Notes: a model not told the origin generated them from the letters alone. Shown: positions 24,860 through 35,309, counted from the stretch's first letter. The stretch is DNA of 64,000 nt from Lachnospiraceae bacterium (GCA_028696165.1 JAQVHQ010000001.1:1-64000), one strand, 5' to 3'. Made by a program: numbers and translations.

Positions 24860-26503
24860 TTAATCCTCTTTTTCTTTTTCATCAGGATCTTCATCCATCA
24901 GTGAAAATGCAATATTGGTAGCATGATCTGCAACACGTTCTAAACCAGATACCAAATCAGAGAAGATCATACCAGCTTCCGGTGAGCACTCTCCCTTTGT
25001 CAAACGCATAACATGATTTTGCTGCAATAGTCTTTCCTTTAAATCCACTTCATCTTCCAGTGCCAATATCTCCTGCATATGCTCCATATTATTATGCGAG
25101 AACATATCCAAAGCATAGGTGTTGATTTTCAACACCATATCCAGCATAACTGATAATTCCGACTGAGCCTCTTTACTGAATTCAATTTTTTGCTCCATCT
25201 TTGAAACTGCAGCATCTGCCACATTTTCCGCATGATCTCCGATACGCTCGATATCATTAACTACATGGAATAATCCACCTATATTCTTTTTATCTTCAAT
25301 TGGCAGAGTCATCTGATTGACATCTACCAGATAATCAGTAATCGCCCGGTTTAGGAAATCAATATTTTTCTCAGTCTTATAAACCAGATCAATTTCCCGC
25401 TCATCCTGCGTAACCAGCGTATTCATTGCCCGGTTTAAATTGGTGATTGCCATATCGCCCATACGCTCGATTTCTTTGGTCACTTCCACTACTGCTGTAG
25501 CAGGTGAAAATAATGCTTTATTTCCTATATATGCCAGTTCAAATCCTTCACCCACTTCATCCGTACCAGGCACTATCACATAAGTAAGCTTCACAACCCA
25601 CTGAATAAACGGGAATAATATAATCACTTCACACACTTTAATAAGAGTATGCGCGTTCGCCACAGAGCGCGCCACATCGCCACCGGAAATTCTTTCGATA
25701 AATCCAGCAATCGGCTCTAATGCAATAGAAAGCGGAATCAACAAAATCGCTGTTCCTATAATATTAAACAGCAAATGAATCCAGGCAGCCCTTTTTGCAT
25801 CTTTCTTTCCACCTAAGCTGGCAATCAATGCCGACACACAGGAACCAATATTACATCCCATGATAATAAAGAAACAAATAGGCAGAGCCAAAAGCCCCTG
25901 TGTCGCCATTAGCAGCACAATACCTACCGTTGCTGATGAACTTTGCAGGATAGCCGTAATCACAAATCCAACTAAAATGGCCAGATAATGATTATGCAGT
26001 GAACTCAGTAAATCTACTACTTCCTGCGATTCTTTGATTCCCGACATAGCATCCGACATGGAAGCAAGCCCCATGAATAAAATACCAAATCCCAAAATAA
26101 CTTCACCGATTTTCTTAATATTCTGGCGTTTGCAGAACATAATCATGATGACACCCGCCATCACAAAAACAGGTGCCACATCTGACAGTTTGAAAGCTAT
26201 CAACTGGGAGGTAATGGTAGTACCTATATTGGCTCCCATAATAACACCTGCCGCCTGTAGTAATGTCATTAACCCCGAATTGACAAAACTTACCACCATA
26301 ACAGTAGTCGCACTGGAAGATTGTACAATTGCAGTAAAAAACATACCCACCAGCATTCCAACAAAACGGTTCTTAGTGAAAAATTCCAGGACACTTCGCA
26401 TCTTTGCTCCGGCCACCTTTTCCAGGCCTTCGCTCATTAACTTCATCCCATATAAAAATAGCCCCAGACCTCCGGCCAGTCCAATAATTATTGTAGCTGC
26501 CAT
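24860..26503 (-). CDS. Na/Pi cotransporter family protein with PhoU-like C-terminus
   Basis: This 547-residue protein has two inverted Na/Pi repeats, each with the QSSSAT signature (QSSSATTVM near 62 and QSSSATVGI near 188) in a membrane domain of about 320 residues. The remaining C-terminus is helical and resembles PhoU (ERMGDMAITNL, IERIGDHAENVADA, LERVADHATNIA). It would import phosphate with sodium or adjust phosphate export. It is monocistronic or ends the nusA-infB operon after ribF (41-base gap). GGAG precedes the ATG. Confidence 0.9.
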   Translation of the reverse strand: MAATIIIGLAGGLGLFLYGMKLMSEGLEKVAGAKMRSVLEFFTKNRFVGMLVGMFFTAIVQSSSATTVMVVSFVNSGLMTLLQAAGVIMGANIGTTITSQLIAFKLSDVAPVFVMAGVIMIMFCKRQNIKKIGEVILGFGILFMGLASMSDAMSGIKESQEVVDLLSSLHNHYLAILVGFVITAILQSSSATVGIVLLMATQGLLALPICFFIIMGCNIGSCVSALIASLGGKKDAKRAAWIHLLFNIIGTAILLIPLSIALEPIAGFIERISGGDVARSVANAHTLIKVCEVIILFPFIQWVVKLTYVIVPGTDEVGEGFELAYIGNKALFSPATAVVEVTKEIERMGDMAITNLNRAMNTLVTQDEREIDLVYKTEKNIDFLNRAITDYLVDVNQMTLPIEDKKNIGGLFHVVNDIERIGDHAENVADAAVSKMEQKIEFSKEAQSELSVMLDMVLKINTYALDMFSHNNMEHMQEILALEDEVDLKERLLQQNHVMRLTKGECSPEAGMIFSDLVSGLERVADHATNIAFSLMDEDPDEKEKED

Positions 26504-26544
26504 AATTTCTCCTTAGTTTATCTCTTATCACTTCAATTCAACAG

Positions 26545-27486
26545 TTACTTTTTCCTATGTTCTGTCTTCCTGGAAAAATAATTTCTCCCTGTCTGCTCAT
26601 CTTTTAAAATCTGTGCTCTTAATTCTTCTACTGATGAAAATTTCTGTTCCGGACGCTGATAGCTTAGCAGAGTTACCTGAGCTTCCTTCTCATACAGATT
26701 TTCATTACAGTCAAACAAATAAGTCTCCACGCCCACGAAAGCACCTTCCACCGTTGGTTTACATCCGATATTGGTAATACCGTGGTACTTCTTTCCTTCA
26801 ATGTACGTCTTCGATACGTAGACCCCTCTTGGAGGCAGCAGTTTCCCGGAATCAGGTATCTGATTAATCGTAGGCAGTCCCATAGTTCTTCCAAGCTGTC
26901 GGCCATGCACCACAGTCCCAATCACAAAATATGGATATCCCAGCAGATTATTTACCAGTTCCATATTTCCTCGCTGCAGTTCTTCTCTGACAAAGGTACT
27001 GCTGATTTCTCTTCCCTGTTCTTTTTCCTTTTCCACCACATCTACGGTAAAACCATATCGGGGACCCAATTGTTTTAACATCGCCACATTGCCCCTGCGC
27101 TCGTGTCCAAAACAAAAATCAGGGCCGACCACCACATGTGCCGCCTGCAGTTTTTCACATAAAATCTCCCGCACAAAGTTCTCCGGTTCCATCTCAATCA
27201 CCTTCCGGGTAAAAGGATATTCAATCAGATAATCCACGCCCATATGTTCTACACAATACTCTCGTTCTGCATTAGTAAGGATTGTCTGAGTGGTTCGATT
27301 ACCAATTCGGATTAACGGCGATACATCAAACGAAAACATGACAGATGCATACCCGCCTTCCCTGGCATACTTTTTAACGCGGGAAATCAATTTCTGATGT
27401 CCCCGGTGAACTCCATCGAATTTACCGAATGTTACAACACATTCCTGTTTCATATGGATATCATCGGTTCCTGTTATATATTCCAT
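26545..27486 (-). CDS. ribF: Bifunctional riboflavin kinase / FAD synthetase
   Basis: This 313-residue enzyme has an N-terminal FAD synthetase (nucleotidyltransferase) domain with TFGKFDGVHRGHQ near residue 20 and a C-terminal riboflavin kinase domain (HGRQLGRTMGLPTIN near 196 and PPRGVYV). It turns riboflavin to FMN and then FAD. It follows truB by 20 bases, a position typical of the nusA-infB operon in Firmicutes, and GAGG lies before the ATG. Confidence 0.95.
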   Translation of the reverse strand: MEYITGTDDIHMKQECVVTFGKFDGVHRGHQKLISRVKKYAREGGYASVMFSFDVSPLIRIGNRTTQTILTNAEREYCVEHMGVDYLIEYPFTRKVIEMEPENFVREILCEKLQAAHVVVGPDFCFGHERRGNVAMLKQLGPRYGFTVDVVEKEKEQGREISSTFVREELQRGNMELVNNLLGYPYFVIGTVVHGRQLGRTMGLPTINQIPDSGKLLPPRGVYVSKTYIEGKKYHGITNIGCKPTVEGAFVGVETYLFDCNENLYEKEAQVTLLSYQRPEQKFSSVEELRAQILKDEQTGRNYFSRKTEHRKK

Positions 27487-27506
27487 AGTTGTCTTTTCCT
27501 CGTATT

Positions 27507-28412
27507 TTATTGTTCCAAGAACATCTTCACGGGAAGAAACATATCTTCCTCTGCCCGGTATTCATAAATTCCCTGAAATCGGCTTCCAGAGTCATATACT
27601 CGATACCAGCCTTGTGTTCTTGACGATGCAGCTTCCTCTTTTAAGAGAGCTGCCGGGAATCGATTCCCATTGTATATCATCCGTTCCAGTTCTGCAGGAA
27701 CCTGCACGGCCGCATATTCACTAAACATCTGATCTATCGGTGTAACAGCATCCATAATACGTCCGGCATGCATAAGTTCCTCTACCTGTCCCAGTTTATA
27801 ACTGTCTGCCAGACAAAAGCGCTCTACCTTTGTTCGAAGAAGACTGTCCATGCAGGCACCGCAGTTCAATTTTTCACCTACGTCATAACATAAAGTACGT
27901 ATATAAGTTCCTTTTGAGCAATGCACACGTACCTTAAATCGAGGCAGGTTCACCTCAAGCAAAGTTATCTCATAGAAATGTACCTTACGCGCTTTACGTT
28001 CCACTTCAATGCCTTCTCTTGCAAGTTCATACAGACGTTTACCATTGACTTTTAAAGCAGAATACATAGGCGGAATCTGCATCTGTTCTCCTTCAAAAGA
28101 AGCCAGTACACTGCGAATCTCATCTTCCGTAACATGTACTTCCTGCTGACTTAAGACTGTGCCTGTACTGTCCTGGGTGTCTGTGACAGTCCCTAAAAGA
28201 ACCTCTGCCTCGTATATCTTACTTTTATCGGTAAGCATATCACACAGCTTGGTTGCTCTTCCAAGGCACACAGGAAGAACCCCCTGGGCATCCGGATCCA
28301 ATGTTCCTGTATGTCCTATTTTTTTCTGATGCAATATACCTCGAAGCTTTGCTACTACATCATGGGAAGTAAACCCCTTCTCTTTGTATATATTAATTAC
28401 TCCGTTAATCAA
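27507..28412 (-). CDS. truB: tRNA pseudouridine(55) synthase
   Basis: This 301-residue TruB has the catalytic Asp in GHTGTLDPDAQGVLPV (about residue 38), the family start (INGVINIYKEKGFTSHDV) and a C-terminal PUA-like region. It makes pseudouridine 55 in the tRNA T-loop. The preferred start is TTG at 28412, with GAGGGG seven bases before it; an ATG at 28427 has no site of its own and adds five residues. The reading frame overlaps the nrnA stop, so translation is coupled. Confidence 0.94.
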   Translation of the reverse strand: MINGVINIYKEKGFTSHDVVAKLRGILHQKKIGHTGTLDPDAQGVLPVCLGRATKLCDMLTDKSKIYEAEVLLGTVTDTQDSTGTVLSQQEVHVTEDEIRSVLASFEGEQMQIPPMYSALKVNGKRLYELAREGIEVERKARKVHFYEITLLEVNLPRFKVRVHCSKGTYIRTLCYDVGEKLNCGACMDSLLRTKVERFCLADSYKLGQVEELMHAGRIMDAVTPIDQMFSEYAAVQVPAELERMIYNGNRFPAALLKEEAASSRTQGWYRVYDSGSRFQGIYEYRAEEDMFLPVKMFLEQ

Positions 28413-29376
28413 GTTTCTTCCCCTCATTTAACTGTTCTTCAATATATGGAGTCAGATTGTTAATTACATCATATACACTGCCCTGCATCGTGCATCCTGC
28501 TGCTTTCACATGGCCGCCTCCATTAAAGTATCCTGCGATTTTACTCACATCTACGATTCCATTAGAACGCATGCTCACCTTGAATTCATGATTTCCGCTC
28601 TCATAGAAAAAGATTGCCACTTCCACACCTTTGGTAATTCGCATCTGATTGACAATTCCGTCTAAATCTTTTGGCGTCACCTTATAAAAATCCATCTCTC
28701 TTGCATGGACTCCACCAACGATAACCCGACCATCCATCAACAAAATACTCTCAAGAATTGTTCTTCCTAAAATCTGATTCTGAACATAGGTCTTCTGATT
28801 AAAGGTAGTATCGATAATCCATGAAAATGGAATATCTTTATCCATTAATTTTCCTGCAATCTCCATGGTTCTTGATGAGGTGCAGGAAAATTGAAACATG
28901 CCGGTATCGTGTACAATTCCGGTATATAAAGCTTCTGCAGTATTTTTTGAAATTTTCTCATCCTCTAACAGTTCATAAATCACTTCACTGGCAGAACTAG
29001 ATTCCGGCACCACATGATTAACCATGGCAAAGCCCAGGTTACTTACATGATGATCTATACATACCGTCTTTTTTGCCTGGCTATATACATCTGTAAGAAT
29101 GCCAATCCTGTCACTGGAACTGGCATCACAGGTAATCAGAAGATCCGGTGAAAAATCTTGGGGACACTCACTGATAATTTCATCGGAACACTTAATAAAC
29201 TGAAAGATATCCCTAATAGACTCCATATATACATGAACTTCAAGCTGTGGATAATTTTCTTTCAGGTAAAGATATAATCCCATACAGGATCCTACGCAGT
29301 CGCCATCCGGACGAACATGACCTGCGACAGCCACGGTTTTAATATCCGGAGTAATTATTTCTGCAATTTTTTTCAT
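28405..29376 (-). CDS. nrnA: Bifunctional oligoribonuclease / pAp phosphatase (DHH family)
   Basis: This 323-residue DHH/DHHA1 phosphoesterase has GHVRPDGDCVGS near residue 20, the DHH motif in CIDHHVSNLG near 113 and GGGHVKAAGC near 290. NrnA finishes RNA decay by cutting nano-RNAs and removes 3'-phosphoadenosine 5'-phosphate. Its ATG is directly after the rbfA stop, and its end overlaps truB, fitting the Firmicutes rbfA-nrnA-truB order. Confidence 0.93.
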   Translation of the reverse strand: MKKIAEIITPDIKTVAVAGHVRPDGDCVGSCMGLYLYLKENYPQLEVHVYMESIRDIFQFIKCSDEIISECPQDFSPDLLITCDASSSDRIGILTDVYSQAKKTVCIDHHVSNLGFAMVNHVVPESSSASEVIYELLEDEKISKNTAEALYTGIVHDTGMFQFSCTSSRTMEIAGKLMDKDIPFSWIIDTTFNQKTYVQNQILGRTILESILLMDGRVIVGGVHAREMDFYKVTPKDLDGIVNQMRITKGVEVAIFFYESGNHEFKVSMRSNGIVDVSKIAGYFNGGGHVKAAGCTMQGSVYDVINNLTPYIEEQLNEGKKLD

Positions 29377-29757
29377 TTATTCATCATCCTCTTGATTTTC
29401 CACATGATTATGATTCAAAGAATCAATCATCTTTGACATAGTTACTCCATACTCAATAGATTCATCCAGAATAAACTGAATTAATGGAGTGTTTCTTAAA
29501 TTGATACTTTTTGCTAACTGACGGCGGATGTATCCTTCCGCACTTTTAAGACCTGTGATGGTATCTGCTTTTTCCTGTTCATTACCCAGTACGCTGATAT
29601 ATGCCTTACAGGTTTTTAAATCCGGAGCCACTTCCACTGCGGTGACAGATGTCATCATGTGTATACGCGGATCCTTGATCCCATTACGGATAATTGTGCT
29701 TAACTCTCTCTGCACTTCTCCGTTAATTCTAGTATTTTTAATACTGTTTTTTCTCAT
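29377..29757 (-). CDS. rbfA: Ribosome-binding factor A
   Basis: This 126-residue KH-like protein matches RbfA: RINGEVQRELSTIIRNGIKDPR at the start, then VEVAPDLKTCKAYISVLG and PLIQFILDESIEYG. RbfA helps 16S rRNA 5'-end maturation and cold growth. It has a strong GGAGG site. A hairpin of unknown role lies between infB and rbfA (29772-29813). Confidence 0.95.
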   Translation of the reverse strand: MRKNSIKNTRINGEVQRELSTIIRNGIKDPRIHMMTSVTAVEVAPDLKTCKAYISVLGNEQEKADTITGLKSAEGYIRRQLAKSINLRNTPLIQFILDESIEYGVTMSKMIDSLNHNHVENQEDDE

Positions 29758-29771
29758 TTATTCCTCCATAC

Positions 29772-29813
29772 TACGAGCCGCATAAGCATGCAAGCATGCC
29801 CACCCGGCTCGTA
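29772..29813. repeat. Hairpin between infB and rbfA
   Basis: Nine-base arms TACGAGCCG (29772-29780) and CGGCTCGTA (29805-29813) enclose 24 bases containing AAGCATG twice (direct repeat, GCATGCAAGCATGC). No T-tract follows, so it is not a good terminator. It could be an mRNA processing or stability site inside the operon. Confidence 0.6.
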
Positions 29814-29841
29814 TCTCACGCTTTTGGCAGCATCTGCAAAA

Positions 29842-32800
29842 CTATCTTGGAACTTCTACCATTATATAAGCTTCAACTTTATCATCTTCTTTTACATCAT
29901 TAAAGTTTTCAAATACAAGACCACATTCGAATCCTGTTTTTACTTCCTTGACATCATCTTTAAAACGTTTCAGTGATGCTAAAGCACCTTCAAAGATCTG
30001 TTCTCCGTCACGAGTTACACGTACTGTACATCCTCTCTGGAAGATACCATCGGTGACATATCCACCGGCAATAGTACCTATTCCAGAAGCCTTGAATGTC
30101 TGACGAACTTCTGCATGGCCAATTACTTTTTCTTCATATACAGCGTCTAACATACCCTTCATAGCAGCTTCCACATCTTCGATTGCCTGATAAATAACTT
30201 TATACAGACGCAGGTCAACGCCTTCCTGCTCAGCAGTTGCCTTTGCTGTTGCATCCGGACGCACGTTGAATCCGATGATGATTGCATTGGATGCTGATGC
30301 CAGACTGACATCAGATTCGTTGATAGCACCAACACCACCATGAATAACTTTAACAACAACTTCTTCATTGGATAACTTCACAAGACTCTGTTTTACTGCT
30401 TCTACAGATCCCTGTACATCTGCCTTAACGATAATTGGCAGTTCTTTTAAGTTACCAGCCTGAATCTGGGTAAATAAATCATCCAGAGACATTCTTGCTT
30501 TTGTATCATCTAATAATTTACTCTTATTTTCAGAAACAAAGGTTGCAGCAAAATTCTTTGCTTCCTTATCATTCTCTGTAGCAACCAGAATCTCTCCTGC
30601 GTTTGGTACATCATTTAATCCGAGGATTTCAACCGGAGTAGAAGGACCTGCCTCTTTTACACGGCGTCCCTTATCGTCCATCATAGCACGTACTTTACCG
30701 GAGCATGCTCCACATGCGATGAAATCACCTACATGAAGGGTACCCTTCTGAACAAGGATTGTAGCAACCGGACCTTTTCCTTTATCCAGCTCAGCCTCTA
30801 TTACCAGGCCTCTTGCTTTTCTCTTTGGATTAGCTTTTAATTCTGCAACTTCTGCGGTCAGAAGAATCATCTCTAAGAGTGAGTCAATTCCCTCATTCGT
30901 ATGAGCAGATACCGGTACAAAGATTGTACTTCCGCCCCAGTCTTCCGGAATCAATTCATATTCTGACAATTCCTGTTTTACACGTTCTACATTAGCACTT
31001 GGCTTATCAATTTTATTGATAGCAACAATAATTTCTGTATCAGCAGCCTTCGCATGGTTGATAGCTTCAATCGTCTGAGGCATAACACCATCATCTGCTG
31101 CAACAACAAGAATTGCGATATCAGTCGCATTAGCTCCACGCATACGCATAGCAGTGAATGCTTCATGTCCTGGAGTATCTAAGAATGTAATTTTCTGATC
31201 ATTACAACTTACTACATAAGCACCGATATGCTGTGTGATACCACCAGCCTCACGGTCAGTAACATGGGTATTACGGATAGCATCAAGCAGAGATGTTTTA
31301 CCATGATCGACATGCCCCATAACACATACTACCGGAGGACGTGCAACAAGGTTTTCTTCATTTTCATCTTCTTCGTGAAGCAGTTCTGCAATTACGTCTA
31401 CTTTTTCCTCTTCTTCAGCAATGATATCATAATCTAATGCAATTTCCTGTGCTTTTTCAAAATCGATCTCATGATTTACGGTAACCATGATACCTTCCAG
31501 GAATAATTTCTTAACAATAACTGCCGGCTGCATCTTCATCTTCTCTGCAAGCTCACGTATTGTCATCTTCTCTGGAAGTTTAATCTCTTTTACTACTTCT
31601 TTCTTTTCTTCAACCGGCTTTGGAGCTGGTTTCTGAAGAGCTTTTGGAAGATGCTGGTTTGGTCTTCTTCCACCGCCCTGATTTGGACGATTTCCCTGAT
31701 TTGGACGATTTTGACCGAATACCTTGCGGTCTTCTTTCTTATGTTCCTTCTCCTTCTTACTGAAATCACGAGAAGGTTTTCTGCTGCTTGGAAGTTCTAC
31801 TGCTGTTCCTAATGGTGATGCTGCACCATCTGTTCTGCGTGTATTTCTTCCTGCATTATTACGATCATTAGAATAACCACCAGTACGATTGCCGCCTTCG
31901 CCATTTGGTCTGTTTCCCTGATATCCACCAGTACGATTGCCCTGGTATCCACCGGTACGATTGCCGCCTTCACCGTTTGGTCTGTTTCCCTGATATCCCG
32001 GACGATTGCCCTGATATCCACCGGTACGATTGCCGCCTTCACCGTTTGGTCTGTTTCCCTGATATCCCGGACGATTTCCCTGGTATCCACCGGTACGATT
32101 ACCGCCTTCACCGTTTGGTCTGTTTCCCTGATATCCCGGACGATTTCCCTGGTATCCACCGGTACGGTTTCCACCTTCACCGTTTGGTCTGTTTCCCTGA
32201 TATCCCGGACGATTGCCCTGATATCCACCGGTACGGTTTCCACCTTCACCATTTGGTCTGTTCCCCTGATATCCACCAGTACGATTGCCCTGGTATCCAC
32301 CGGTACGGTTTCCACCTTCACTGTTTGGACGATTGCCCTGATATCCACCGGTACGATTACCCTGATAATTATTATTACGATTTCCCTGATAATTGCTGTT
32401 GCGATTACCCTGGTTTTGCGGTCTATTGTCAGTCTGCGGACGATTCACTGGTGTACTTGCCACCTTCTTATCCGTTCCAGCTGCTGTACTTTGACCTGCA
32501 GGCACTGAAGAAATATTAGTTGCCGGTGCAACTGATGCTTTTACTTCTGCCTGTGCCGGTGCTTTTACCGCTGTCGCTTCTGCGTTTGTTTTTGCTTCTG
32601 CTTTCACTTCCGGTTTTACTTCTTTTTTTGCCTCAGCAGGTCTTGTATTAGCCTGTGGTCTTGGCTTTCTGTGATGTTCCGGTAAATCTCCACTTGCATT
32701 CTGTGAACGGAACACACGAATAATATTTTTCTTCTTTGGCTTTTCTGCCTGTTCACTCTTTGTCTCTGTTTTTACATCTTCTGTTTTCATAGTCTCTGCT

Positions 32801-32994
32801 TTTACTTCGCTCTTCTCTTCTCTCACGTTTCCCTTTCTCTTCCCAAATGCACCTCTTACCATGCCTGCATGCTCATCCTCTATAGCGCTCATGTGACTTT
32901 TGGCTTCAATGCCCTTTGCCTTTAAAAAATCTAATATTTCTTTATTTGATTTATCCAATTCTTTAGCTAATTCGTGTATTCTAAGTTTTGCCAT
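29842..32994 (-). CDS. infB: Translation initiation factor IF-2 with long repeat insert
   Basis: This is a 1050-residue IF-2. The N-terminal domain ([19 protein letters not shown]) and a charged linker are followed by a low-complexity region at about residues 197-377 made of GNR, GGYQ and PNGEG repeats. The GTPase core begins at about 555 with [12 protein letters not shown], then DTPGHEAF and NKID; domains II to IV follow. It places initiator tRNA on the 30S subunit. The repeat insert is longer than in most family members and is encoded by near-identical 69-bp units. GGAGG precedes the ATG. It lies in the nusA operon. Confidence 0.96.
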   Translation of the reverse strand: MAKLRIHELAKELDKSNKEILDFLKAKGIEAKSHMSAIEDEHAGMVRGAFGKRKGNVREEKSEVKAETMKTEDVKTETKSEQAEKPKKKNIIRVFRSQNASGDLPEHHRKPRPQANTRPAEAKKEVKPEVKAEAKTNAEATAVKAPAQAEVKASVAPATNISSVPAGQSTAAGTDKKVASTPVNRPQTDNRPQNQGNRNSNYQGNRNNNYQGNRTGGYQGNRPNSEGGNRTGGYQGNRTGGYQGNRPNGEGGNRTGGYQGNRPGYQGNRPNGEGGNRTGGYQGNRPGYQGNRPNGEGGNRTGGYQGNRPGYQGNRPNGEGGNRTGGYQGNRPGYQGNRPNGEGGNRTGGYQGNRTGGYQGNRPNGEGGNRTGGYSNDRNNAGRNTRRTDGAASPLGTAVELPSSRKPSRDFSKKEKEHKKEDRKVFGQNRPNQGNRPNQGGGRRPNQHLPKALQKPAPKPVEEKKEVVKEIKLPEKMTIRELAEKMKMQPAVIVKKLFLEGIMVTVNHEIDFEKAQEIALDYDIIAEEEEKVDVIAELLHEEDENEENLVARPPVVCVMGHVDHGKTSLLDAIRNTHVTDREAGGITQHIGAYVVSCNDQKITFLDTPGHEAFTAMRMRGANATDIAILVVAADDGVMPQTIEAINHAKAADTEIIVAINKIDKPSANVERVKQELSEYELIPEDWGGSTIFVPVSAHTNEGIDSLLEMILLTAEVAELKANPKRKARGLVIEAELDKGKGPVATILVQKGTLHVGDFIACGACSGKVRAMMDDKGRRVKEAGPSTPVEILGLNDVPNAGEILVATENDKEAKNFAATFVSENKSKLLDDTKARMSLDDLFTQIQAGNLKELPIIVKADVQGSVEAVKQSLVKLSNEEVVVKVIHGGVGAINESDVSLASASNAIIIGFNVRPDATAKATAEQEGVDLRLYKVIYQAIEDVEAAMKGMLDAVYEEKVIGHAEVRQTFKASGIGTIAGGYVTDGIFQRGCTVRVTRDGEQIFEGALASLKRFKDDVKEVKTGFECGLVFENFNDVKEDDKVEAYIMVEVPR
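31862..32400 (-). repeat. Tandem 69/72-bp repeat inside infB
   Basis: At least four 69-bp units (each coding 23 residues) and two 72-bp variants lie head to tail, with shorter degenerate copies at both edges. The units differ mainly at synonymous positions such as CGATT/CGGTT, so array size could vary by recombination or slippage. Confidence 0.9.
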
Positions 32995-33008
32995 TCTACT
33001 ACCTCCGT

Positions 33009-33323
33009 TTACTGTCTGCTGGTTTCTATTTGTTTCGTAATGGCCTTTGCAAAGTTGTCATCGGTCACGGCTAAGGATGCTCTGAATTCTTTTCCCATAG
33101 CTGCACCCAGTTCTTCTTTGTTTCCATAGAAATAAATAGGAACCTGATAGTAAAGACACATATTACTAAACTTCTTTTTGGTATTCTCTGATGCCTGCTC
33201 TGAGACAATCACAATGGCAGCTTTACCGGTTTTCACAGCTTTCTCCGTAGAAAATTCTCCGCTTAAAACCTTACCTGCCTTCGTGGCTAATCCAAGCAGA
33301 GATAACACTTTATCATTTTTCAA
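33009..33323 (-). CDS. ylxQ: L7Ae-like RNA-binding protein YlxQ
   Basis: This 104-residue protein fits the L7Ae/L30e fold of YlxQ ([17 protein letters not shown], then a [13 protein letters not shown] segment). L7Ae-type proteins bind kink-turn RNAs; the role of YlxQ is not settled. The start is TTG at 33323 with AAGGAGA nine bases upstream. It overlaps the ylxR end by 11 bases and infB follows after 14 bases. Confidence 0.9.
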   Translation of the reverse strand: MKNDKVLSLLGLATKAGKVLSGEFSTEKAVKTGKAAIVIVSEQASENTKKKFSNMCLYYQVPIYFYGNKEELGAAMGKEFRASLAVTDDNFAKAITKQIETSRQ

Positions 33324-33588
33324 TATCCGCTATCTCCTTTTCTAAATAATCATATATTTCTTTTGGAATCGCCATTTTCAATGATTTCTCTAAACCCTTG
33401 TTCTTCTTGGCTGCCTGCAGGCACTGGGCTGTTGGGCACAGATACGCGCCACGGCCGTTTTTCTTACCGGTAGTATCCAGAATGACTTCTCCGGTGTCTG
33501 TCTTCAACACACGAATCATTTCTTTTTTGCTTTTCATTTCTCCACATCCGGTGCATTTCCTCAGTGGAACTTTTCTTGCTGTGTTCAA
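33313..33588 (-). CDS. ylxR: YlxR/RnpM family RNA-binding protein
   Basis: This 91-residue protein has the YlxR signature (RKCTGCGEMKSKKEMIRV and GRGAYLCP). The family has been linked to binding and inhibiting RNase P in Bacillus (RnpM). The start is TTG at 33588, after AGGAAG. It stands between nusA and ylxQ in the conserved operon. Confidence 0.92.
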   Translation of the reverse strand: MNTARKVPLRKCTGCGEMKSKKEMIRVLKTDTGEVILDTTGKKNGRGAYLCPTAQCLQAAKKNKGLEKSLKMAIPKEIYDYLEKEIADIEK

Positions 33589-33608
33589 ACGATCACTTCC
33601 TGACTTCT

Positions 33609-34787
33609 TTACTCTTCTAATGCATCCTCAGATTCTGTAACGATATCTTCAGCATCTACTTCTTCTGCATCATCGAAGCCATCGTCATATCCATCATCTT
33701 CATATTCTTCGTCTTCATATTCTTCATCATAATAATCATCGAAATCACCGGCTTCTCTTGCCTGAGTCTCACTCTTAATATCGATTTTATATCCAGTCAG
33801 TCTTGCGGCTAATCTGGCATTCTGGCCTTCTTTACCGATGGCCAGAGATAACTGATAATCCGGAACAACTACCGAAGCGGTCTTCTCATCCGGATCAGCC
33901 AATACATAAATAACTTTCGCCGGGCTCAAAGCATTTTCAATCAACAGTGCTGGATTTTCGTTCCAGTTTATGATATCTATCTTCTCACCGCGCAGTTCAT
34001 CAACGATGGAATTAACTCTTGCCCCATTCATACCAACACATGCTCCAACCGGATCAACATCAGGATCATTGGACCATACCGCAATCTTAGTTCTTGAACC
34101 AGCCTCTCTTGCGATACTCTTAATCTCTACAGTTCCATCTTTTACTTCTGTCACTTCAGATTCAAACAGACGTTTTACTAATTCCGGATGAGTTCTGGAA
34201 ACCAGAATCTTAGGTCCTTTAGTAGTATCTTTTACTTCCAGGACATAAAGTTTGATACGCTCTGTAGGTTTAAATACTTCGCCCTTTACCTGCTCATTTT
34301 CTCCGAGAATTGCATCGGCTTTACCCAGGTTGATGCTGACATTCTTTCCAAGATAGCGCTGTACCACACCGGTAACCACATCTTTTTCCTTCGCATAGTA
34401 CTGATTATAAAGAATTTTTCTTTCTTCTTCACGGATTTTCTGAAGGATAACGTTCTTTGCATTCTGAGTTGCAATACGTCCAAATTCTTTAGATTTGATT
34501 TCGATATTGACGATATCTCCAAGATCATACTTGCTGTCAATCATCTTTGCATTGGCAAGGCTGATTTCCATTACATCATCTTCCACTTCTTCTACAACTG
34601 TTTTTTCAGCATACACACTGAAATCACAAGTTTCCGGATTGATATTAACCTTTACATTATCTGCTTTTCCGAAATGATTCTTGCAAGCCTGAATCAATGA
34701 CTGTTCAATAGCTTCCAATAAAGTGTCTTTGCTGATATTTTTCTCTTTTTCCAGAATATCCAGCGCTTCTAATAATTCTGAGTTCAT
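33609..34787 (-). CDS. nusA: Transcription elongation/antitermination factor NusA
   Basis: This 392-residue NusA has the N-terminal RNA-polymerase-binding domain, an S1 domain (about 135-200), and two KH domains (PVGACVGMNGARV near 250, LAIGKEGQNARLAARLTG near 315). A strongly acidic tail (about 350-392, with repeats of EEYED and DDGFDD) ends it instead of the long acidic-repeat domains of enterobacteria. It promotes pausing and termination. AAGGAGG precedes the ATG. Confidence 0.96.
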   Translation of the reverse strand: MNSELLEALDILEKEKNISKDTLLEAIEQSLIQACKNHFGKADNVKVNINPETCDFSVYAEKTVVEEVEDDVMEISLANAKMIDSKYDLGDIVNIEIKSKEFGRIATQNAKNVILQKIREEERKILYNQYYAKEKDVVTGVVQRYLGKNVSINLGKADAILGENEQVKGEVFKPTERIKLYVLEVKDTTKGPKILVSRTHPELVKRLFESEVTEVKDGTVEIKSIAREAGSRTKIAVWSNDPDVDPVGACVGMNGARVNSIVDELRGEKIDIINWNENPALLIENALSPAKVIYVLADPDEKTASVVVPDYQLSLAIGKEGQNARLAARLTGYKIDIKSETQAREAGDFDDYYDEEYEDEEYEDDGYDDGFDDAEEVDAEDIVTESEDALEE

Positions 34788-34818
34788 TTTTATCTATTCC
34801 TCCTTATGAATACACGGT

Positions 34819-35286
34819 TTAAAAATCAAATGCCAAACGAATAAGTGCAATATCGCTTTTCGAAAATGTCATAGTGCTTTCATCTTCCATCTGGATGGTC
34901 ACACTATTATCATCATATGCAGTCAGAATACCGTAAAATTCCTTTTCCCGGTTAATTGCACGGTAAGTGCGTATTTCTAAATTCTTTCCCATACTGCGGA
35001 CATAGTCTTTTTCTTTCTTAAGCGGTCTTCCAAGCCCCGGTGAACTAACTTCTAAAATATAAGATTCCTCAATAAAGTCATTTTCATCCAATTTTTCGCT
35101 CAAAGCATGGCTGACGTCCACACAATCGTTAATTGCAATGCCACCCTCTTTATCCACGTAAGCTCTTAGATACCAGTTTCCACCTTCTTTTACAAACTCA
35201 ACATCCACCAGCTCAAATCCTCGTTCCTCGACAATCGGCTGCAGAAGTTCTTCGGTTTTTTGCTCATAACTAATCTTTTTGCTCAT
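34819..35286 (-). CDS. rimP: Ribosome maturation factor RimP
   Basis: This 155-residue protein matches RimP (VEERGFELVDVEFVKEGG, then LEVSSPGLGRPLKKEKDY). It takes part in 30S maturation. The start at 35286 is set by the GGAGAG site just before it; an upstream in-frame ATG at 35334 would place the leader hairpin inside the coding region. It is the first gene of the nusA-infB operon. Confidence 0.94.
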   Translation of the reverse strand: MSKKISYEQKTEELLQPIVEERGFELVDVEFVKEGGNWYLRAYVDKEGGIAINDCVDVSHALSEKLDENDFIEESYILEVSSPGLGRPLKKEKDYVRSMGKNLEIRTYRAINREKEFYGILTAYDDNSVTIQMEDESTMTFSKSDIALIRLAFDF

Positions 35287-35309
35287 GCACTCTCCTTCAA
35301 TACGAAACA

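Noticed and set aside
26034..26516. A 160-codon plus-strand frame opposite the Na/Pi transporter.
   Set aside because: Antisense of a conserved membrane gene with no start signal.
31862..32400. Regular repeat array that might be read as a CRISPR.
   Set aside because: Units are contiguous without unique spacers, in frame with IF-2, and no cas genes are near.
31809..32519. Long repeat-rich open frames on both strands across the infB repeat (such as one rich in FPDIHRYDC on the plus strand).
   Set aside because: They are reading-frame shadows of the 69-bp array in infB; the IF-2 frame has family domains on both sides and no ribosome sites precede the others.
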